From the NCBI GenBank assembly GCA_047518265.1, contig JAKZRG010000060.1, forward strand, positions 68,741 through 132,740: 64,000 bases of DNA. Reading direction: 5' to 3'. The notes beneath the pieces are model-generated. The model did no database searches. It was given only the letters and a program-made list of their open reading frames with translations, and had not been told where the DNA came from. This DNA comes from Oceanospirillum sp047518265 (GTDB lineage: Bacteria; Pseudomonadota; Gammaproteobacteria; Pseudomonadales; Halomonadaceae). The position numbers and the translations under genes are program-made. This document shows, one piece after another, positions 17,201-24,885 of this stretch; position 1 is the stretch's first letter, and every line of letters begins with the position of its first letter.

Positions 17201-18724
17201 TTAGCGACCCAGAACAGGTACTTTATGCAGGTCATGAGCGATACAAACGTTTTTGGTTTCCATATAGAAATCAAAACTCCAATCGCCACCGTCACGGCCA
17301 ATACCAGACATTTTCACACCACCAAAGGGTGATGGCAGGTTACGGTTATTTTCGGAGTTAACCCAAAGCATACCCGCTTCAACCTTGTCCGCCATGCGCA
17401 TGGCGCAACCGGTATTACTGGTCCAGATATAACCGGCCAGACCGTAGATGGTATCGTTAGCCAGGGCGATCGCTTCTTCTTCAGTATCGAATTCGATAGC
17501 GGTCAGTACTGGGCCAAAGATCTCTTCTTGAGCGATACGCATGCTGTTTTTAGCTTCAACAAACAGCGTTGGTGTTACATAGTTACCTGGACCCATCTCA
17601 TCACGCAGAGACTTACCACCCACCGCAACGGTTGCACCGTCAGTTTTAGCGATTTCGAAGTAGCTGGTGACTTTATCGTAGTGACCGGTATGAACCAGAG
17701 GACCAACCTCTGTTTCTGGGTCTAGAGAGTGACCGACTTTCAGGTTCGCAACACGTTCTTTAAGAGCGGCCAGGAACTTGTCTTTGATACCACTTTGTAC
17801 CAACAGACGGCTGGAGCTGGTGCAACGCTGACCGTTCAGGCTGTAGATCATAAAGACAACAGCGTCTAATGCACGATCAAAGTCCGCATCATCAAATACG
17901 ATTACTGGGTTTTTGCCACCCAGTTCCAGGTGCAAACGCTTCAGGGTATCAGCGGTTTGTGCCTGAATACGCTTACCCGTGGCAGAATCACCTACTAGGG
18001 CAACCGCTTTGATTGCTGGGTGTTCAGTCAGTGCTTTACCCGCAACCGCACCAAAACCGTTGATCGTGTTCCATACGCCTTTAGGCAGACCAGCCGCTTC
18101 TGCACACTCTGCCAGAATCGCACCCGTCAGAGGGCTTAGTTCAGCCGGTTTGTGAACAACGGTACAACCAGATGCCAACGCTGGAGCAATTTTCCAGGTA
18201 GACAGCATAAACGGTGTATTCCATGGCGTGATAACTGCCACAGGGCCGATAGGGTTACGTACAGTGTAGTTAGTGTGCTGATCCTGATGCAGAGACAGAC
18301 CATTACGGGCTTCAGGTGCTTTATCCGCGAAGAAACGGAAGTTAGCCGCGCCACGTACGGCAGCTTGACGCATAAAACGTAGAGGCTGACCACAGTCCAT
18401 AGACTCGATCAGAGCGATCTCTTCAGCACGTTTTTCCAGCTCATCACCCAGCTTGTGCAGGATCTTTTTACGAGCGGCACCCGGCATAGCGGCCCAGTCT
18501 GCCGCTGCGGCTGCGGCTGCTTCACAAGCCGCGTTTACATCTTCTTCAGTGGCGGCAGAAACCTTACCCAGATAGCTTTGATCCGTCGGTGTGGTGTTAT
18601 CAAATGTTTCGCTACCGGTACCTTGAGTCCACTCACCATTGATGTAGTGACCCAGAGTATTCTCTTTAAAACGCGCCAGGTAATCCTGAGCTTTTGCGAT
18701 GTTTTCGTTCAGTTGTTCACTCAT
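17201..18724 (-). CDS. hpaE: 5-carboxymethyl-2-hydroxymuconate semialdehyde dehydrogenase
   Basis: 507 aa NAD-dependent aldehyde dehydrogenase of the cytoplasm. It oxidises the semialdehyde produced by ring cleavage of homoprotocatechuate. Family motifs: VITPWNTPFM, LELGGKNPV with the general-base glutamate, and the catalytic cysteine in NGQRCTSSSRL. The substrate-end EAGMLWVNSENNRNLPSPFGG is typical of HpaE/HpcC. Length equals that of HpaE (about 488) plus a short N-terminal extension. It lies 32 bases after hpaG2. The usual neighbour hpaD (dioxygenase) is missing between hpaE and hpaF. Confidence 0.92.
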   Translation of the reverse strand: MSEQLNENIAKAQDYLARFKENTLGHYINGEWTQGTGSETFDNTTPTDQSYLGKVSAATEEDVNAACEAAAAAAADWAAMPGAARKKILHKLGDELEKRAEEIALIESMDCGQPLRFMRQAAVRGAANFRFFADKAPEARNGLSLHQDQHTNYTVRNPIGPVAVITPWNTPFMLSTWKIAPALASGCTVVHKPAELSPLTGAILAECAEAAGLPKGVWNTINGFGAVAGKALTEHPAIKAVALVGDSATGKRIQAQTADTLKRLHLELGGKNPVIVFDDADFDRALDAVVFMIYSLNGQRCTSSSRLLVQSGIKDKFLAALKERVANLKVGHSLDPETEVGPLVHTGHYDKVTSYFEIAKTDGATVAVGGKSLRDEMGPGNYVTPTLFVEAKNSMRIAQEEIFGPVLTAIEFDTEEEAIALANDTIYGLAGYIWTSNTGCAMRMADKVEAGMLWVNSENNRNLPSPFGGVKMSGIGRDGGDWSFDFYMETKNVCIAHDLHKVPVLGR

Positions 18725-18756
18725 GTTTCATCTCCGCTCTTAGCTGATTCCTGGGA

Positions 18757-19527
18757 TTAGTATTTGTCGCCGTAGAAGGTTTCTTCTGACACGATATGGG
18801 TTTCCAGTGAGCCGATTTTCTCAATGGTACAAATCACTTTGTCGCCAGGCTGCATATCTTTCAGACCTTTTGGAGTACCCGTTGCAATCATGTCACCTGG
18901 CTTCAGGGTCATGATGTTGCTCAGGTATTCCACTAGGAAAGGCACATCAAAGATGATGTCTTTAGTGGTACCTTCCTGAGTCAACTCACCGTTTACATGA
19001 GTGGTCAGTTTCAGGTCAGAGATATCCCCAACGTCTTCTTTGTCGATCAACCAAGGGCCTATTGGGCACAGGGAATCACGGCTCTTAACACGCAGGTTAG
19101 GACGATAGTAGTTTTCCAGATAGTCACGGATCGCAAAATCGTTACAGATGGTGTAGCCAGAGATGTAATCCATAGCATCTTCACGAGAGATGTTTTTGCC
19201 TTCTTTACCGATAACGGCAACCAGCTCACACTCGTAATGTTGGAACTCGATATTGTCTGGACGGTAAGAGTTCTGCTTGTGACCGGTCAGAGTATTGGCA
19301 CCTTTCAGGAATACCAGTGGCTCTTTTGGTGGCTCAAACGCTAACTCAGCCGCGTGGTCTGCATAGTTCAGACCCAGAGCAAAAATAGTACCCGGCTCTT
19401 TAATCGGTGATAACCAAGTGACATCGGCTTCGCTGATGGTTTGACCTTCAGCGGTGACCAGATCACCTTGATCGTTAACAGTTACGTCTAATTCAACATC
19501 GTTATGTAGGATACGTGCGTGTTTCAT
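18757..19527 (-). CDS. hpaG2: HpaG2: homoprotocatechuate pathway isomerase/decarboxylase, C-terminal-type subunit
   Basis: 256 aa member of the fumarylacetoacetate hydrolase fold. It carries the acidic metal-binding pattern: the E-x-E of YECELVAVIG and the DFAIRDYLENYYRPNLRVKS region. It corresponds to the C-terminal half of the fused E. coli HpaG (429 aa), which decarboxylates 5-oxo-pent-3-ene-1,2,5-tricarboxylate and isomerises the product. Here the two halves are separate genes, three bases apart. The near-terminal GDMIATGTPKGL is a family hallmark. Assignment is strong from its neighbours and sequence. Confidence 0.92.
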   Translation of the reverse strand: MKHARILHNDVELDVTVNDQGDLVTAEGQTISEADVTWLSPIKEPGTIFALGLNYADHAAELAFEPPKEPLVFLKGANTLTGHKQNSYRPDNIEFQHYECELVAVIGKEGKNISREDAMDYISGYTICNDFAIRDYLENYYRPNLRVKSRDSLCPIGPWLIDKEDVGDISDLKLTTHVNGELTQEGTTKDIIFDVPFLVEYLSNIMTLKPGDMIATGTPKGLKDMQPGDKVICTIEKIGSLETHIVSEETFYGDKY

Positions 19528-19530
19528 CGA

Positions 19531-20175
19531 TTATGCCTCTACCACGTTAGTCAGTTCAGTAACACCTGCGATAGATGAGGTGACCTTGTCGCCTTGCTTA
19601 ACAGGATGACGGTTGCCCGGGAAACCCACAGCAATAGCGTCGCCCGGTTGCAGCGTCATAATGTAAGAGATCGTGCTGATCAGTTCAGCAACACCACGGT
19701 GCAGATCACTAACAGACTGCTCGCCTACGGTTTCGCCGTTAACCTGAGTCACTACGGTCAGGGCTTGTGGATCGGCTACATCGCTAGCAGAAGCAACAGC
19801 TGCACCGATAGGAGCACTTCCGTCTAGGCATTTGCCTTTGATATCAGGACGATAGTAGCTTTTCTCTGGTAGAGAGAAGTCATGCATCAGGGTATAACCG
19901 GCAACGTATTTCAGGGCATCTTCTGCGCTGGTACGACAGCATTCTTCACCGAAAACAACGGTCAGGCTTGCACCTACTACCAGAGTTTCTTCCTGCCATT
20001 CGATGGATGCACCGTCGGTGTTCCAAGTGTTATGAGGCTTGAAGTACAGTACCGGCTGAGTCGGTGCACTTTTGTACGGCGCTTCATTAAACGTCGCATT
20101 CAGATCTTGTAGCTGTTGCTGGTCGTTCAGTGCGACACAAACCAGCTTCCCTTTTACGATAGGGTTAGTACTCAT
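19531..20175 (-). CDS. hpaG1: HpaG1: homoprotocatechuate pathway isomerase/decarboxylase, N-terminal-type subunit
   Basis: 214 aa, corresponding to the N-terminal half of E. coli HpaG. It has the same fold as HpaG2, but the metal-binding E-x-E is absent: the equivalent segment reads VGASLTVVFGEE. This loss is also seen in the N-terminal half of fused HpaG, so it is normal for the family. Recognisable segments include CVALNDQQQL and LPEKSYYRPDIKGKCLDG. The protein probably pairs with HpaG2 to form the active pseudo-dimer. It starts 91 bases after hpaI. Confidence 0.88.
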   Translation of the reverse strand: MSTNPIVKGKLVCVALNDQQQLQDLNATFNEAPYKSAPTQPVLYFKPHNTWNTDGASIEWQEETLVVGASLTVVFGEECCRTSAEDALKYVAGYTLMHDFSLPEKSYYRPDIKGKCLDGSAPIGAAVASASDVADPQALTVVTQVNGETVGEQSVSDLHRGVAELISTISYIMTLQPGDAIAVGFPGNRHPVKQGDKVTSSIAGVTELTNVVEA

Positions 20176-20266
20176 TGGCTCTATCCTATAAATTTTCTAT
20201 TAGATGCATTGTCAGGGTTATGGATTGGCGCTCACTGAATGTCTTTAACTCAGTCAGCGCACAACA

Positions 20267-21082
20267 TTAATAACCGCTGGATACAGGAGCTTTAGCTTCT
20301 GTTGCACCTTCATTATTTGATTTAAATGATTCTGCGAGCTGCTTAGCACCGTTGCTTAACAGCAAAGTATCCACACCAACACCGACAAAGCGGGCACCTA
20401 CTTCAACATAGTGCTGAGCTTTGGCTGGGTTAATACACAGCAAACCTGCCGCTTTACCGGCTGCAGTGATGGTACGAATACCGTTTTCAATGGCTTCAAC
20501 GACTTCAGGGTGATCGGGATTACCGATATGCCCCATAGAAGCAGACAGATCAGACGGGCCAATAAAGACCGCATCAACACCGTCAATAGCCGCAATTTCT
20601 GCCAGATTAGACATGGCAGTGGTAGTTTCAGCTTGTACGATCAGACAGATTTCATCATTTGCCTTTTGCAGGTAACCGGGGATACGATTCCAGTTAGCCG
20701 CACGGGCCAGAGAACTGCCCAAACCACGAATCCCTTGAGGCGGATAACGTACCGCCTGCACTAATTCTTTGGCTTGTTCTGGTGTATCCACCATAGGCAC
20801 CAGCACGGTTTGTGCGCCAATATCCAAGATCTGCTTCAGCAGCGCAGTGCGACCTTCCACCGGACGAATAATCGGCGAGACATCGTAAGGCGCCATCGCT
20901 TGCAGGTGTGTGGTCATGGCATTCAGATCAAACGGCGCATGTTCACCGTCAATCAACACCCAATCAAAGCCAGAGCCAGCACAGATCTCTGCACAAGCAC
21001 CGCCAGGCAGACCCAGCCATAAACCCCATTGGGTTTGACCGTCTTTTAGACCCTGCTTAAATTTGTTTTTTGGCAATTCCAT
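20267..21082 (-). CDS. hpaI: 2,4-dihydroxyhept-2-ene-1,7-dioate aldolase
   Basis: 271 aa class II (metal-dependent) pyruvate aldolase of the HpcH/HpaI family. It splits 4-hydroxy-2-oxoheptanedioate to pyruvate and succinate semialdehyde in the cytoplasm. Motifs include GLWLGLPGG near the N-terminus, the catalytic-histidine segment LIDGEHAPFD (about 43-52), LVPMVDTPEQA, and the metal-binding IVQAETTTAMSNL and GPSDLSASMG. Length is slightly above E. coli HpaI (262), with a short C-terminal tail. It lies 33 bases after hpaH. Confidence 0.93.
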   Translation of the reverse strand: MELPKNKFKQGLKDGQTQWGLWLGLPGGACAEICAGSGFDWVLIDGEHAPFDLNAMTTHLQAMAPYDVSPIIRPVEGRTALLKQILDIGAQTVLVPMVDTPEQAKELVQAVRYPPQGIRGLGSSLARAANWNRIPGYLQKANDEICLIVQAETTTAMSNLAEIAAIDGVDAVFIGPSDLSASMGHIGNPDHPEVVEAIENGIRTITAAGKAAGLLCINPAKAQHYVEVGARFVGVGVDTLLLSNGAKQLAESFKSNNEGATEAKAPVSSGY

Positions 21083-21115
21083 CGTTTTGTTCTCTTTCTC
21101 TAAATAGGCTCTAGT

Positions 21116-21919
21116 TTAGACAAAACGTGCCGTTACGCTGCCCAGAGGACCGAAATCAGCGTGTACCGTGTCACCCGCTTTAACAGGCACAGGGCGTGTA
21201 AATGAACCCGAAAGGATAAATTGACCCGGTTCCAGACCCACACCGTGCGGTGCAAAACGCTTACATACCCAAGAGATACCGTTTGCAGGGTTACCCAGAA
21301 CACCCGCAGCAACACCGGTTTCTTCAATCTGACCGTTCAGATACAACAGACCACCAGCCCAACGCAGATCAATTTCAGAAGGCTTAACCGGACGACCACC
21401 AAAGATCACACCCGCATTTGCTGCGTTATCGGAAATAGTGTCGTATACCTTACGGGTATAACCGGTTTCAGGATCAGTACGCAGGCAACGGGCATCGATC
21501 AGTTCCATGGCTGGAATGACATAATCCGTAGCATTCAGTACATCAAAAATAGTAACGTTTTCGCCAGACAGAGGCTCTTTCAGTACAAAACCCAGTTCCA
21601 CTTCAATACGCGGATCAAGGAAATCAGAGGCTTTAATTTCTGCTGCATCAGGAAAGAACATAGACTCCAACAGTACACCGTAATCAGGCGTATCAATCTT
21701 GGAAGCCATCTGCATCGCACGAGACGTCAGACCAATCTTATAACCGCGAACACTGTCACCTTCAGCAATCTTACGATCAACCCAGCACTTCTGGATGGCA
21801 TAAGCGTCATCCATATCCATATTAGGATAATCCAGTGTTAATGCTGGAATCTGTTTACGGTCGTTTTCTGCTTGATATAGACGATCTGCTGCGCTTTTGA
21901 TTTGGTCTTGAGTCAACAT
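21116..21919 (-). CDS. hpaH: 2-oxo-hept-4-ene-1,7-dioate hydratase
   Basis: 267 aa hydratase that adds water to 2-oxohept-4-ene-1,7-dioate, the step before the HpaI aldolase. Sequence matches the HpaH/MhpD family throughout, with the segments KIGLTSRAMQ, PRIEVELGFVL, ATDYVIPAMELIDAR and DTISDNAANAGVIFGGRP. The ATG at 21919 was chosen because the protein then begins like other HpaH proteins; an in-frame start at 21970 adds 17 unrelated residues. It is the first gene of the minus-strand hpa operon. An AT-rich palindrome lies about 90 bases upstream. Confidence 0.93.
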   Translation of the reverse strand: MLTQDQIKSAADRLYQAENDRKQIPALTLDYPNMDMDDAYAIQKCWVDRKIAEGDSVRGYKIGLTSRAMQMASKIDTPDYGVLLESMFFPDAAEIKASDFLDPRIEVELGFVLKEPLSGENVTIFDVLNATDYVIPAMELIDARCLRTDPETGYTRKVYDTISDNAANAGVIFGGRPVKPSEIDLRWAGGLLYLNGQIEETGVAAGVLGNPANGISWVCKRFAPHGVGLEPGQFILSGSFTRPVPVKAGDTVHADFGPLGSVTARFV

Positions 21920-22004
21920 AGCGTATTCCAAATTAATGAATAGTGGTGGATATGCTCTGGCCAAAGCCATGTTGTTTCATATCACGATGACCCTATTAGA
22001 TAAT

Positions 22005-22018
22005 ATATTAATTAATAT
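22005..22018. promoter_or_regulatory. Palindromic candidate operator before hpaH
   Basis: ATATTAATTAATAT is a perfect 14-bp palindrome 86-99 bases upstream of the hpaH start. Its size and AT-rich form suit a MarR-family repressor such as HpaR. It could also be chance in AT-rich DNA. Confidence 0.3.
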
Positions 22019-22117
22019 GTTAAGTATTTTTTGAGAAAAAATCATAAATAAGCCTAATACTTGACCTAAGGCACTGATATAAAAGCTCTCTTGATGATAG
22101 ATCGGAAGTCAGAATAG

Positions 22118-22143
22118 AGAGGCTATTTCAGAAAATAACCTCT
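22118..22143 (-). terminator. Hairpin downstream of rnz
   Basis: AGAGGCTATTT and AAATAACCTCT form an 11-bp stem with one mismatch and a four-base loop, about 83 bases past the rnz stop. There is no T-run, so confidence is low. Confidence 0.35.
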
Positions 22144-22225
22144 AAAAACCTTCTAAGGTAAAAACGAAGGCCTTAAATCACTTATGTTCGAGCCATCAAA
22201 GTATCACTCTTTTAAAGCTCCCCCC

Positions 22226-23212
22226 TTAATGCCCATCAAACAAAAACAACTTCCCCTCTCGATCTAACTGATAGCAGTCAAAGTCATTAGCCAAAAACAG
22301 TGTTCCTTGATAATACTGCCGAGCTTCATCCGCAATTTCCATTATGGAACGATCTCGTTTCTTGCGAGGATGATTCAGGTAACGAGGGCTAAAGTGGGTC
22401 AAGATCAGGTTGGGTAGTTGTTGCTGTTCCGCAAACTTAGCCACTCTTTCAGCACTGCTATGCTGAGGTTCTGGTCCTACCTGTTGTAAGACATCTTCGG
22501 TATAGGTGGCTTCATGGATCAACAGGTTAGTCCCCTGACAGGCTTCGCTTAGGAGATCGGGTTGATCATTATCCCCTGCAACCACCAGCGATCTTGCCTG
22601 CCAAGATGGCTCTGTGTAGTCCACGCTTTTTAAAACTCTGCTTTCTCCGGCAATCAGAGGCAGAGAGACATCTTGCCCTTGTTGTAATAAACCATAATGA
22701 GCCCCTGTGGTAACGCCTTCTGAGCGAAGTTTATCCACATCCAGACGTTTCGGGATATTGATCTCTTCCAAACGATAAGCCCAGCTGGGTACACGATGAC
22801 TTAAAGGATGGGCGGTGATCCGTAGATTGGCTTTCTCTAGTAATAGACCTGAGGAGACAGGAACAAATTCCAAAGGATAGTTAATTTGTAATTCGGTAAA
22901 TTGAATGACAGCTTGCAGATATTGCCATATTTCTGGTGGGCCAACCAAAGTCAGTGGTTCGGTACGGCCATTAAGCTGACAAGATGCCAGTAACCCTGGC
23001 AGGCCATAACAGTGATCACCGTGTATATGGGTTATCAACACGACGCTTAGTTTTTGTGGCGACAAAGGAACGCGTAATAGCTGATGTTGTGTCGCTTCAC
23101 CGCAGTCCACCAAGACCCAGTGCTTCCCCCTGTCAGGTTGAACCGCTGTTGCACTGACATTACGCTGACGGCTGGGTGCTCCAGATGCCGTACCTAAAAA
23201 TGTTATCTGCAA
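22226..23212 (-). CDS. rnz: Ribonuclease Z
   Basis: 328 aa metallo-beta-lactamase-fold endonuclease acting on tRNA precursor 3' ends (RNase Z/ElaC family). It starts with the family N-terminus MQITFLGTASGAPSRQRNVS. It carries the zinc motif THIHGDHCYGLPG (HxHxDH), a later AGDNDQPDLL, HEATYTEDV and LTHFSPRY with the remaining metal ligands. Length fits bacterial RNase Z (about 305-330). It stands alone, between the hpa operon and the choline genes. Confidence 0.93.
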   Translation of the reverse strand: MQITFLGTASGAPSRQRNVSATAVQPDRGKHWVLVDCGEATQHQLLRVPLSPQKLSVVLITHIHGDHCYGLPGLLASCQLNGRTEPLTLVGPPEIWQYLQAVIQFTELQINYPLEFVPVSSGLLLEKANLRITAHPLSHRVPSWAYRLEEINIPKRLDVDKLRSEGVTTGAHYGLLQQGQDVSLPLIAGESRVLKSVDYTEPSWQARSLVVAGDNDQPDLLSEACQGTNLLIHEATYTEDVLQQVGPEPQHSSAERVAKFAEQQQLPNLILTHFSPRYLNHPRKKRDRSIMEIADEARQYYQGTLFLANDFDCYQLDREGKLFLFDGH

Positions 23213-23387
23213 AAAATAACTCCTTGTATCAACTGGTTACCTTAAGACATACCTAGAAAACCTATAACACAAAGACCATCTAACGAACAGCAATAAGGGT
23301 AGGGTATAAAATAAAGAGGAGGTTCGATGAAGAAGGGGAAACCAGCCACCAGGCTAACAGAATAGTGTAAGGCATGGCTCATGCCCT

Positions 23388-23420
23388 AAATAAAAAATCA
23401 GGCCATCTAATAAGATGGCC
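23388..23420 (-). terminator. Rho-independent terminator after the BCCT-like gene
   Basis: GGCCATCT-(T/A)4-AGATGGCC (23401-23420) is a perfect 8-bp stem with a four-base loop. On the minus strand it is followed by TGATTTTTTATTTAG. It lies 55 bases past the transporter stop. Confidence 0.8.
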
Positions 23421-23474
23421 CGCTAAACTTAGGAGTCGTTTAAGTTTAAAAAAGGTTTGAGCTTAAAGTCAGAT

Positions 23475-24614
23475 TTAGCCTCCTAGCGGTTGCATAGAGA
23501 ACTGGCTCTGTCTTTTGAACAGCATCATATAAATCATAGCGTATAGAGCAATTACCAACAGACCAACCCATTCAATTGCAAACGGTGTGAACTGATACAG
23601 TAGGATTAAACCGTACATGGCGACAAAGTTACCGATGATATATTTCGTGCGACCAAAGCGCTCAACGGTAATATCCATATTGCTGGTATATAAGCGGATC
23701 AAGGAATCCAATGAATTGATCACAAAGATGGTTCCAACGACAACCATTGCCAGTTTCATCATCTCTACGATTTCCAGAGCATTACTGTGGTAGTAGTAAA
23801 GTACCGAGAACCAAAGCGCTAACGGAATAGACGGAATGGTTAACAGGGCCAGACACAGCTGCCATGTTTTCAGACCACCCACAAAACGTGCTACAAACTG
23901 ACCAATCATGATGCTCCAAGAGAACCACCAGAAAAGGTAAAATTCATGATAATCAGAAATCGGCAGAACAAAGTGATCTAAGTTAGTAAAGTAACCGCCA
24001 ATATTAGATACAGTGCTTGCCAACTCACCTAACCCAAGACCGTCTGCACTAAACATCACTGCTACAATTAGCGCCAAAAACAGCCAGGTAGAAGCCACAC
24101 TCAGGATAGCCACATAGCGGATATCCGTACTGGACATGATTGCCAGAAATACCACGACAGCCACTAAGCCAAAACGAGCAACATCTGAAATACCTTCCAC
24201 ATAGGTCGGTAAATAAGACAGGAACAAGAAACCAGTAAAGGCACAGGTCGCAATCACAATAATATTGTTAAGCACCTTCACAAAGGGAATTTCAAACAGC
24301 TTGACCTTAGGCTCTATGACACAGAAATAAAAGGTGGTCAAAAAGTAAAACGCCCAGACCAAACCACCCCAGAAACCAAACTCAATGGCCAGCGGATTGG
24401 TAAATTGGTAGGCCTCTTCTGTGGCATAGGTCGGAAACTCACTCAGAGGGAACATAATCAGTCCCACATCCAAGCCTGAGGTAAACAAAATAGCGATAAA
24501 GGTAAACAAGCTGCTGGGAATCGCTCCCTTACAGATAATATTACGGCCTTTAACGACAATAAATGCCGATGTCAGTAACGTCACAATAATAGCGACGGAA
24601 AGAATAGTAGTCAT
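23475..24614 (-). CDS. Short BCCT-like (betaine/choline) membrane transporter
   Basis: 379 aa very hydrophobic protein with about ten predicted membrane segments. The segment WWFSWSIMIGQFVARFVGG matches the BCCT-family signature W-x-x-x-W-x-x-x-x-G-x-F-x-A-R-x-x-x-G. An earlier MFPLSEFP segment resembles the BCCT region around the conserved Glu-Pro. Normal BCCT carriers have 12 helices and at least 480 residues. Here the central helices that carry the aromatic substrate box seem shortened or missing. It lies 271 bases downstream of betA on the same strand, so choline or betaine transport is likely by context. No frameshift is visible: the frame is intact with its own terminator. Confidence 0.65.
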   Translation of the reverse strand: MTTILSVAIIVTLLTSAFIVVKGRNIICKGAIPSSLFTFIAILFTSGLDVGLIMFPLSEFPTYATEEAYQFTNPLAIEFGFWGGLVWAFYFLTTFYFCVIEPKVKLFEIPFVKVLNNIIVIATCAFTGFLFLSYLPTYVEGISDVARFGLVAVVVFLAIMSSTDIRYVAILSVASTWLFLALIVAVMFSADGLGLGELASTVSNIGGYFTNLDHFVLPISDYHEFYLFWWFSWSIMIGQFVARFVGGLKTWQLCLALLTIPSIPLALWFSVLYYYHSNALEIVEMMKLAMVVVGTIFVINSLDSLIRLYTSNMDITVERFGRTKYIIGNFVAMYGLILLYQFTPFAIEWVGLLVIALYAMIYMMLFKRQSQFSMQPLGG

Positions 24615-24817
24615 AACCGGAGAGCTCCGTTGTTATTTTAATATCTAAGTAATCTCTAATAACATGATGCAATATCATTAGAGCTTAGGGTGGTAACTTT
24701 GCCTTCAAAGGACGGTTATTTAATTGTCTGGTCATAACATCAGCACCTTTATTGTTTTTGGCAGTTTTGCTGTGTATTAGAGAATCCGTTTTGACACCTA
24801 AACAAATCTATTTTGAT

Positions 24818-24842
24818 CTTCTCCGACCTGCAGCCGGAGAAG
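24818..24842 (-). promoter_or_regulatory. Hairpin between betA and the BCCT-like gene
   Basis: CTTCTCCG (24818-24825) pairs with CGGAGAAG (24835-24842) around a nine-base loop, about 45 bases past the betA stop. No T-run follows on the minus strand. It may be a partial terminator within the choline gene set. Confidence 0.35.
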
Positions 24843-24885
24843 GCTTTGTCTAGGTTTAACGGGCTTATGTTTAACGAGGTCTAGA

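Larger units (their letters stand above)
21920..22225. promoter_or_regulatory. hpaH promoter region and rnz 3' end
   Basis: 306 bases. Near hpaH is the perfect 14-bp palindrome at 22005-22018. Further right is a hairpin AGAGGCTATTT/AAATAACCTCT (22118-22143) that could end rnz, though it lacks a T-run. No regulator gene of the HpaR type is present nearby. Confidence 0.45.

Noticed and set aside
24615..24885. Frameshifted remainder of a full-length BCCT gene around 24615-24885
   Set aside because: No BCCT-like reading was recognised in the flanking 271 bases, and the short gene has its own start and terminator.
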